A stretch of 25,775 nucleotides of DNA from a virus, in the IMG/VR virus record IMGVR_UViG_3300047387_000127, positions 1-25,775 of that record; one strand, written 5' to 3'. This document shows positions 22,069-25,775 of the stretch, piece by piece (the stretch's first letter is position 1; each line of letters begins with the position of its first letter). Both the position numbers and the translations under genes were made by a program. The notes below the pieces were generated by a model that ran no database searches, was not told the DNA's origin, and was given only the letters and a program-made list of their open reading frames with translations.

Positions 22069-22646
22069 TGCAGTGGTTCGATAGTGTTTTGAATTTTGCT
22101 CTCAAGCACCGTTTTTGATTTCACGAAATCAATCTTTGGAATGTCTTTAATTAAATCAACTCCAAGCCACTTCAAAAACTTGTCTTTGTCTGAGCCTGTC
22201 TGAGTTATTAGGGCTTCTAACTTCTTAGCCTGTGCCGCTGTAATTGTCTGCACGGTGTGCCGCGCTTGGTGGCTGTCGCTGTCTTCACTAGCATCAAGGC
22301 AAAGCAACCCGGCCAAAGCATACTTGCGAGCGTAGCTTGAAGCAGAGCCGCTGATTTGCTCCATGCTCATGCCTTTACGGCTAGAGTCGAGTTCGGCATA
22401 GCCTGTTGATGATAAGGCAATATCGCCGTCACTAATTGTTGCGGTCGCCTTAACAAATAGGCGGCCATCAACTTCGTAAAGGTCATCACTGATGTTAAGC
22501 AGTAGCTTGTGCTTCTCAAGCAATGGCTTGCAAGCCTGAGTGATGTCTTCAACGTTTCGATATTGAAACTTTGCAAAGCTGTTTTTTCTTTGCTTAGGTG
22601 TTTTTAGTTCAGCAATTAATGCAATTGCGTTTTTTGGTGTTTTCAT
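22065..22646 (-). CDS. erf: ERF-family single-strand annealing protein
   Basis: The 193-residue protein fits the ERF superfamily: FAKFQYRNVEDITQACKPLL (about 24-43) and QISGSASSYARKYALAGLLC (about 97-116), followed by DASEDSD. ERF proteins anneal complementary single strands and pair with exonucleases for phage recombination and genome circularisation. Gene order (small TM gene, ERF, exonuclease, regulator, resolvase) makes a complete recombination module. It overlaps both neighbours by four bases. Confidence 0.88.
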   Translation of the reverse strand: MKTPKNAIALIAELKTPKQRKNSFAKFQYRNVEDITQACKPLLEKHKLLLNISDDLYEVDGRLFVKATATISDGDIALSSTGYAELDSSRKGMSMEQISGSASSYARKYALAGLLCLDASEDSDSHQARHTVQTITAAQAKKLEALITQTGSDKDKFLKWLGVDLIKDIPKIDFVKSKTVLESKIQNTIEPLQ

Positions 22647-22795
22647 TGGTTTTTTCTGTTTTGTTTCTTGTCGGCTCTTTGCTTGAGCTTTCTAAGGTGT
22701 CTTTCGTTGCTGCGCTTCATGTTGAGTGCAACAATTAAAATGGTAAACGGTGCCATAAGAACAATGGCCAATATAGTAAGAAATGGATGATTCAT
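22643..22795 (-). CDS. Small single-membrane-segment protein
   Basis: The 50-residue protein starts MNHPFLTILAIVLMAPFTIL: one strong hydrophobic segment (residues about 5-25) followed by a basic tail (KRSNERHLRKLKQRADKKQN). The ATG shares a base with the upstream TAA (TAATG), and the stop overlaps the ERF start (ATGA), which supports expression. It is probably an inner-membrane protein with a cytoplasmic basic tail. Function unknown. Confidence 0.6.
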   Translation of the reverse strand: MNHPFLTILAIVLMAPFTILIVALNMKRSNERHLRKLKQRADKKQNRKNQ

Positions 22796-22974
22796 TACAA
22801 AGTCTTTAAAATAATTTGATTTTGCTCATCAAGGCTTAGTGCTTTGTTTACATCAGCAAACCAAGAGTATGCGGGAAGCCACTTTCTGACACTTGCTAAA
22901 TTAAAGGCACCCCTTTCATCAATGATGTCTTGGGTGATTTCTTGCAGGGTTTCTTTTGCGAATTGTTTTTTCAT
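22795..22974 (-). CDS. Hypothetical small protein upstream of the recombination genes
   Basis: The 59-residue protein starts MKKQFAKETLQEITQDIIDE and looks like a small helical protein (FNLASVRKWLPAYSWFADVN). The start is preceded by CTAAAAAACGAT, nearly the same as the leader of the gene at 15088. The stop shares a base with the next start (TAATG), so this gene heads the ERF operon. Function unknown. Confidence 0.6.
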   Translation of the reverse strand: MKKQFAKETLQEITQDIIDERGAFNLASVRKWLPAYSWFADVNKALSLDEQNQIILKTL

Positions 22975-23061
22975 ATCGTTTTTTAGTTGGTTGCCCGTCT
23001 ATTCCGGGCTGTCAGGTGTAGAGTTAGGACGCACCACGGTCCGGTAGTAGGCTGCCAGCCG

Positions 23062-23142
23062 TTAAACTTGCCCGCCTGCCCATGCCATTAAGATTAAAAT
23101 GGCGATGTAGGCGATGGCTTGGAGAATCTCTTTTAGGTTCAT
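23062..23142 (-). CDS. Very short membrane peptide (tentative)
   Basis: A 26-codon frame (MNLKEILQAIAYIAILILMA and onward) encodes one hydrophobic helix. It lies in the gap between 22974 and 23180. However, its ATG overlaps the TATAAT box of a predicted promoter, so transcripts from that promoter would miss it. It would need upstream readthrough. The rest of the gap to 22974 holds no other clear gene. Confidence 0.3.
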   Translation of the reverse strand: MNLKEILQAIAYIAILILMAWAGGQV

Positions 23143-23169
23143 TATATATTGTTGTGAAAATCTTCGGAA
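23141..23169 (-). promoter_or_regulatory. Promoter candidate for the recombination operon
   Basis: On the minus strand a perfect -10 box TATAAT (23146-23141) follows a 17-base spacer after a weak -35 (TTCCGA, 23169-23164). It points to the ERF operon, with a predicted start near 23134. A 12-bp perfect palindrome lies just upstream, so activation or repression by a bound protein is plausible. Confidence 0.4.
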
Positions 23170-23170
23170 T

Positions 23171-23182
23171 TAACGCGCGTTA
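23171..23182. promoter_or_regulatory. 12-bp perfect palindrome next to a promoter
   Basis: TAACGCGCGTTA is identical to its reverse complement. It lies at the end of the 106-residue gene and directly upstream of the predicted -35 box. It is an operator candidate for the recombination operon. The MarR-like protein encoded in that operon is one possible ligand. Confidence 0.4.
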
Positions 23183-23500
23183 GAGGTTGTTGTATTTTGA
23201 GCGTAGATCAACTCGGACTTGATTCCGCCAAATATAAAACAGCTCATAGAATGATGAACGAGGTCCGCCAAACTCAGGAAAATGATCTTCGAATTCATGG
23301 AGAAGCGTATCTAATGAAGATTCGAAAGCGATTTGCTCAGGGTTAGCCGTTTCTTTCAATCCTTCAACTAGTGTCTTTGCGTCTTCTACAGTCATTAAAA
23401 TACTGCCATCGGATTTGTAGACGTTCCTAAGGTCATTTGTGCTGGTAAAATTATCCAACAATGCAATCAGGAGTTCATTTTTTGTTACTTGTTTTTTCAT
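23180..23500 (-). CDS. Hypothetical acidic protein
   Basis: The 106-residue protein starts MKKQVTKNELLIALLDNFTS. It is helical and acidic, with hydrophobic stretches in helices but no membrane segment (EFEDHFPEFGGPRSSFYELF, about 69-88). ATGA overlap with the upstream gene supports it. Located at the beginning of the early region after the lysis genes. No family recognised. Confidence 0.55.
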   Translation of the reverse strand: MKKQVTKNELLIALLDNFTSTNDLRNVYKSDGSILMTVEDAKTLVEGLKETANPEQIAFESSLDTLLHEFEDHFPEFGGPRSSFYELFYIWRNQVRVDLRSKYNNL

Positions 23501-23715
23501 AATGTTGTTTTTTCTTTGTTGTTGTTAAAGGCGGAAATCTTCACGTGATCTTTTGGACTCGGCTTGTTCCCGCATCTTTTCGAATAAACATCACCGTTTG
23601 CATTGGTTTTCGTTTCTAGTCGCTCTAGAGCTTCAATTAAAAAATCATCTATGTCATTCATATCGCCGTGACTATTCCACAAATGCACCGGGAGTAAAAG
23701 ACTTTTTTTATCCAC
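23497..23715 (-). CDS. Hypothetical small protein, GTG or internal ATG start
   Basis: The frame opens with GTG at 23715 (72 residues, starting MDKKSLLLPVHLWNSHGD) or with ATG at 23661 (54 residues, starting MNDIDDFLIEALERLETK). Neither start has a clear Shine-Dalgarno sequence. The protein is mixed-charge, with no recognised motif. It follows the hairpin after the amidase gene and overlaps the next gene by four bases. Confidence 0.45.
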   Translation of the reverse strand: MDKKSLLLPVHLWNSHGDMNDIDDFLIEALERLETKTNANGDVYSKRCGNKPSPKDHVKISAFNNNKEKTTL

Positions 23716-23731
23716 CCAAGCAATTTTCTGT

Positions 23732-23753
23732 AAAATCCCTTATAGAATAAGGG
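23732..23753 (-). terminator. Stem-loop after the amidase gene
   Basis: CCCTTAT and ATAAGGG (23737-23753) form a perfect seven-pair stem with a three-base loop, one base after the amidase stop, followed on the minus strand by ATTTTA. The short U-run makes it a moderate terminator closing the lysis operon. Confidence 0.55.
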
Positions 23754-23754
23754 T

Positions 23755-24372
23755 TCAAGCAGCAAAATAATTCTTGAGTGCGTCAGCGTAAACGTCTGCA
23801 AGCACCTCCTGATTGCCGTCAAACAGCACCCATTCGCCCGGGTTGCTGCCAAAGAACGGCTCACAGATGATGGCAGTTGGCTCTGTCTTCACTAGAAATT
23901 TGTAACCACGCTCACCAACCCGCACCATCTTTGCGCCCCGATTGTTCTGTGCTGGAATCGCTGCTTCATGCTGGTCAGCAAATGCCTTGGCTAGCTTCTC
24001 CCCGCTCTTGCTTCCATGATAGTAAAGGTATTCAAAGCCTTTTGCTGAAGTGCTTGTGTAGCTGTTAAAATGAAGCTCAATGGCAACATCAAATCCCCAT
24101 GTTCTTTCCCGCACCCAGTCCATTGATTTGCCGTAGGTCTTAAATGGGTAGTCATTAATAACTTTGGAAGCAATTCCACGCTCTTTCAGCTTCTCGTTTA
24201 AAAAGATTGCAACGGCATTATTGAACTCCCACTCACTAACTCCACCCACACTTCTAGCTCCGCTATCGTTGATTCGGCTGTGGCCTACGCATATGGAAAC
24301 CTTTCTAACTGGCTCGGGCTTTGGCTCACGTTTAAAAAACAAAGCGAGCAGTTTTTGAATGAGTGACTTCAT
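23755..24372 (-). CDS. N-acetylmuramoyl-L-alanine amidase (Amidase_3), endolysin
   Basis: The 205-residue zinc amidase cuts between muramic acid and the stem peptide of peptidoglycan. Motifs: VSICVGHSRINDSGAR (25-40, His31), SEWEFN (46-51, Glu47), IELHFNS (98-104, His101) and IICEPFF (168-174, catalytic Glu171). The N-terminus is MKSLIQKLLALFF then a Pro/Lys linker, perhaps a weak membrane-associating segment. It overlaps the lipoprotein gene by four bases and ends the lysis cassette. Confidence 0.9.
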   Translation of the reverse strand: MKSLIQKLLALFFKREPKPEPVRKVSICVGHSRINDSGARSVGGVSEWEFNNAVAIFLNEKLKERGIASKVINDYPFKTYGKSMDWVRERTWGFDVAIELHFNSYTSTSAKGFEYLYYHGSKSGEKLAKAFADQHEAAIPAQNNRGAKMVRVGERGYKFLVKTEPTAIICEPFFGSNPGEWVLFDGNQEVLADVYADALKNYFAA

Positions 24373-24599
24373 TTGGCTATGATTATGGCTCTTCGATAGG
24401 AATAGTCACTGTGAAACTTCTGCCCGCGCCCGGGAAGGATGCCTTCTTGGAATTGATAAAACTGGCCATCAATCAGAGTCACTGTCGGCGGGTCGTAGAG
24501 TGCGCTCTCGTTTAAGCCTTTTAGCGAGTCGTTCAATGCGCAACTTGGCAGCAGCACTGCCGTCAGCAGCAAGCTCATCAATCTCATCCTCAAGGCCAT
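24369..24599 (-). CDS. Small lipoprotein, candidate outer-membrane spanin
   Basis: Starting at 24599 (MALRMRLMSLLLTAVLLPSC), this 76-residue protein has a two-Arg n-region, a hydrophobic core and the lipobox LPSC with Cys20, so signal peptidase II processing is expected. The mature part contains YDPPTVTLIDGQFYQFQEG and FHSDYSYRRAII. A TTG at 24635 and ATGs at 24587 and 24578 are alternative starts. Most of its first half lies inside the preceding 67-residue gene in another frame, as in Rz/Rz1 spanin pairs, and it precedes the endolysin. Confidence 0.6.
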   Translation of the reverse strand: MALRMRLMSLLLTAVLLPSCALNDSLKGLNESALYDPPTVTLIDGQFYQFQEGILPGRGQKFHSDYSYRRAIIIAK

Positions 24600-24672
24600 A
24601 GATGTAATTTCGTTGCAACCAATCCAAATGAGCAATATATGCTCTCAGAGCGGCTGTCAGGAGCTTTATCAC
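24469..24672 (-). CDS. Small helical protein, possible inner spanin partner
   Basis: The 67-residue protein starts MIKLLTAALRAYIAHLDWLQ. Its N-terminal segment is only weakly hydrophobic, followed by a charged helix (GLEDEIDELAADGSAAAKLR) that could form a coiled coil, and a basic then acidic tail. It overlaps the lipoprotein gene in another frame, the usual layout for Rz/Rz1. The missing strong membrane anchor argues against a classical inner spanin. It overlaps the membrane gene upstream by four bases. Confidence 0.55.
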   Translation of the reverse strand: MIKLLTAALRAYIAHLDWLQRNYIYGLEDEIDELAADGSAAAKLRIERLAKRLKRERTLRPADSDSD

Positions 24673-24848
24673 TTATCTTTAGCCTTAAACACGTTAAGGG
24701 CAAGCCAGTCAACAAGTTTGTAAGCTTTGCCGATGATGGTGTCATCTTTCGGGGTAGGTGTCAGCGCAGCGATTGCAGAAGCGGCTGCGATAACGGCGGT
24801 GACAACTCCAAAAAGTTGCTCTTTGTTTTCAATAATGTAATCAATCAT
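24669..24848 (-). CDS. Small membrane protein, holin-like
   Basis: The 59-residue protein starts MIDYIIENKEQLFGVVTAVI; one hydrophobic segment (about 13-30, rich in Ala/Ile/Val), then PTPKDDTIIGKAYKLVDWLA and a Lys-rich end. Small proteins with this TPTPKDD pattern are frequent in phage lysis regions. It lies between another membrane gene and the lysis genes, overlapping both by four bases. Confidence 0.6.
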   Translation of the reverse strand: MIDYIIENKEQLFGVVTAVIAAASAIAALTPTPKDDTIIGKAYKLVDWLALNVFKAKDK

Positions 24849-25027
24849 TTTTTGCGGTTTTTAAATTTTTGCCAAGTGTTTGCGAGTGAAAGTATTCCAA
24901 TAATCAAACCAATAATTGCAGAGATGAATCCAATGGCCATCTCAAAATAATCAAAATAAGCTGAGATAGCCGACCAGCTAGATGCAATTATCCCAGTTAT
25001 GGGGTGTGTAATATGTTGTTGCATCAT
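24845..25027 (-). CDS. Small membrane protein, holin candidate
   Basis: The 60-residue protein has one strong membrane helix (about residues 30-52, AIGFISAIIGLIIGILSLAN) and ends in a basic tail KNRKK. Two adjacent ATGs (25027 and 25024) are possible starts. It heads the lysis cassette. As a holin it would permeabilise the inner membrane to release the amidase. A second small membrane protein follows it. Confidence 0.6.
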   Translation of the reverse strand: MMQQHITHPITGIIASSWSAISAYFDYFEMAIGFISAIIGLIIGILSLANTWQKFKNRKK

Positions 25028-25365
25028 TCAAGTTCGTTTTGTGGCTTTGGTTTAATCGCTAAGAACTCCAGTTGCGTCAACTCCTGCACTCCATCGGTCC
25101 CCTCAAGCATCGCGTCATCGTTAGCGGTGAATCTCCAGCAGTCGATGGCTATGAGTCGTCCACTACCATCAGTAGCTTCTGCAAGGTTAGCAACAGGTGG
25201 AAGTCCAGTGAGCGTAGTGCCTTGTTTGTTAGGATAGCCACGGTCAGAGTCTACGGCTGCAACAAGTCCCGTGTAGAGTTCGTCGGGCTGAACAACATAG
25301 TATCGAAACCCTGTATCAGCGCGGGATTGCTCAATGTCTGTGAGTGGTTCTTGTTGTTCGTCCAT
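25024..25365 (-). CDS. Hypothetical protein, tail-fibre region
   Basis: The 113-residue acidic protein starts MDEQQEPLTDIEQSRADTGF. It contains FRYYVVQPDELYTGLVAAVD (about 20-39) and RLIAIDCWRFTANDD; no membrane segment. It shares a TAATG junction with the upstream gene. Location between a tail-fibre end and the lysis genes suggests a virion or fibre-associated role. No family recognised. Confidence 0.55.
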   Translation of the reverse strand: MDEQQEPLTDIEQSRADTGFRYYVVQPDELYTGLVAAVDSDRGYPNKQGTTLTGLPPVANLAEATDGSGRLIAIDCWRFTANDDAMLEGTDGVQELTQLEFLAIKPKPQNELE

Positions 25366-25688
25366 TAGTCTATCAGTTCAAGTTCGTCGAGAAGCTCAAG
25401 GTCTTCTTCGATAGGTGGCTCCCAGCGTAGGCGTTGAAGATAAGTCTCAAGGTTAATCTCTTCGATACCCTCTAGGTCAAAATCGTCGGTCTCAAGGATG
25501 CCACTGCGCTTAACACAATACAGGCGGTCGCTGTTGGTCTCTGGGTCTAAGAAAGTCTTATCCCAAAGAGCAAGCCAGCGTTCGCTTTGTTCGTCTGGTA
25601 GGTTCCTTGCGGTGTTACCAGCGGTCGTGAGCTGCTCGTAGGATGCCTCGTTGCTGAACCTAAAGAATCGATGAGTTTCGTCTGTCAT
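25365..25688 (-). CDS. Hypothetical protein, tail-fibre region
   Basis: The 107-residue acidic protein starts MTDETHRFFRFSNEASYEQL and ends with an acidic run (EEDLELLDELELID). It contains ARNLPDEQSERWLALWDKTF (about residues 28-47). No membrane segment or known motif. It begins three bases after the stop of the tail-fibre-like gene, so it is probably part of the same transcript, and may be a fibre-assembly or host-takeover protein. Confidence 0.5.
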   Translation of the reverse strand: MTDETHRFFRFSNEASYEQLTTAGNTARNLPDEQSERWLALWDKTFLDPETNSDRLYCVKRSGILETDDFDLEGIEEINLETYLQRLRWEPPIEEDLELLDELELID

Positions 25689-25691
25689 TTT

Positions 25692-25775
25692 TTAAAGTGT
25701 TACGCCATTAACAATTATTACCCAGCCTTTGGATTTAAGCGAGGCGAGTGTAGAGTATGCTGGTGTGCCGGTAGC
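25692..25775 (-). CDS. Partial CDS: C-terminus of a tail-fibre- or surface-protein-like gene
   Basis: The final 27 codons of a gene that begins beyond the right edge read YSTLASLKSKGWVIIVNGVT near the end, then TAA. The pattern of a helix with ...L.SKGW.I.V.G resembles ends of repeat-containing surface proteins and phage fibres (for example leucine-rich repeat types). Only this fragment is visible, so the assignment is tentative. Confidence 0.4.
   Translation of the reverse strand, partial: ATGTPAYSTLASLKSKGWVIIVNGVTL

Noticed and set aside
24600-24635. Extended TTG start for the lipoprotein
   Set aside because: It would put a polar segment before the signal peptide; the ATG at 24599 gives a normal n-region and lipobox.
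1-25775. tRNA genes, CRISPR arrays, integrase or insertion sequences
   Set aside because: No cloverleaf-like sequences, regular spaced repeats, recombinase motifs or terminal inverted repeats were seen by eye; a tRNA scan of the full genome would settle this.

Overview
The window is part of the genome of a tailed double-stranded DNA phage or prophage, probably siphovirus-like and infecting a Gram-negative bacterium. The packaging and head genes are lambda-like in type: a gpA-type large terminase, a Nu1-like small terminase, a lambda-type portal, a gpW-like joining protein, and a prohead protease fused to the major capsid protein. A candidate outer-membrane lipoprotein in the lysis region and a zinc amidase endolysin point to a Gram-negative host. 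Most starts lack a clear Shine-Dalgarno sequence and have A-rich leaders instead, and a DUF3127-like protein is present. Both would suit Bacteroidota or Verrucomicrobiota, but the host cannot be fixed from this sequence. No integrase, tRNA, rRNA, CRISPR array or insertion sequence was seen.

Almost every gene is on the minus strand, so the reading order runs from high to low coordinates. From 25775 to 23755 lie the end of a tail-fibre-like gene, two small unknown genes and a lysis cassette (two small membrane proteins, a helical protein, a nested lipoprotein and an amidase), closed by a hairpin. From 23715 to 15478 is a recombination and replication block: ERF annealing protein, RecE-like exonuclease, MarR-like regulator, RuvC-like resolvase, metallophosphoesterase, PD-(D/E)XK-like nuclease, replication-initiator-like protein, DnaB-like helicase and two candidate single-strand-binding proteins. 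A strong terminator ends it near 15421. A new promoter at about 15279-15307 then opens a run of eight small, mostly unknown genes down to 13299.

From 13099 to 5609 comes the packaging and head block. It is preceded by a ParB-like protein and a protein resembling the TET-associated glycosyltransferases that sugar-modify oxidised bases in phage DNA. This pair, directly upstream of terminase and in AT-rich sequence, is the most interesting feature because it suggests a DNA hypermodification system linked to packaging. A strong terminator follows the capsid gene. Head-tail and tail genes continue to the left edge.

The structural operon is interrupted at 4027-5009 by two plus-strand genes, an HTH protein and an unknown protein. 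Their predicted promoter would start transcription exactly at the first start codon, with a 16-base perfect palindrome over that site. This looks like an autoregulated, leaderless accessory unit.
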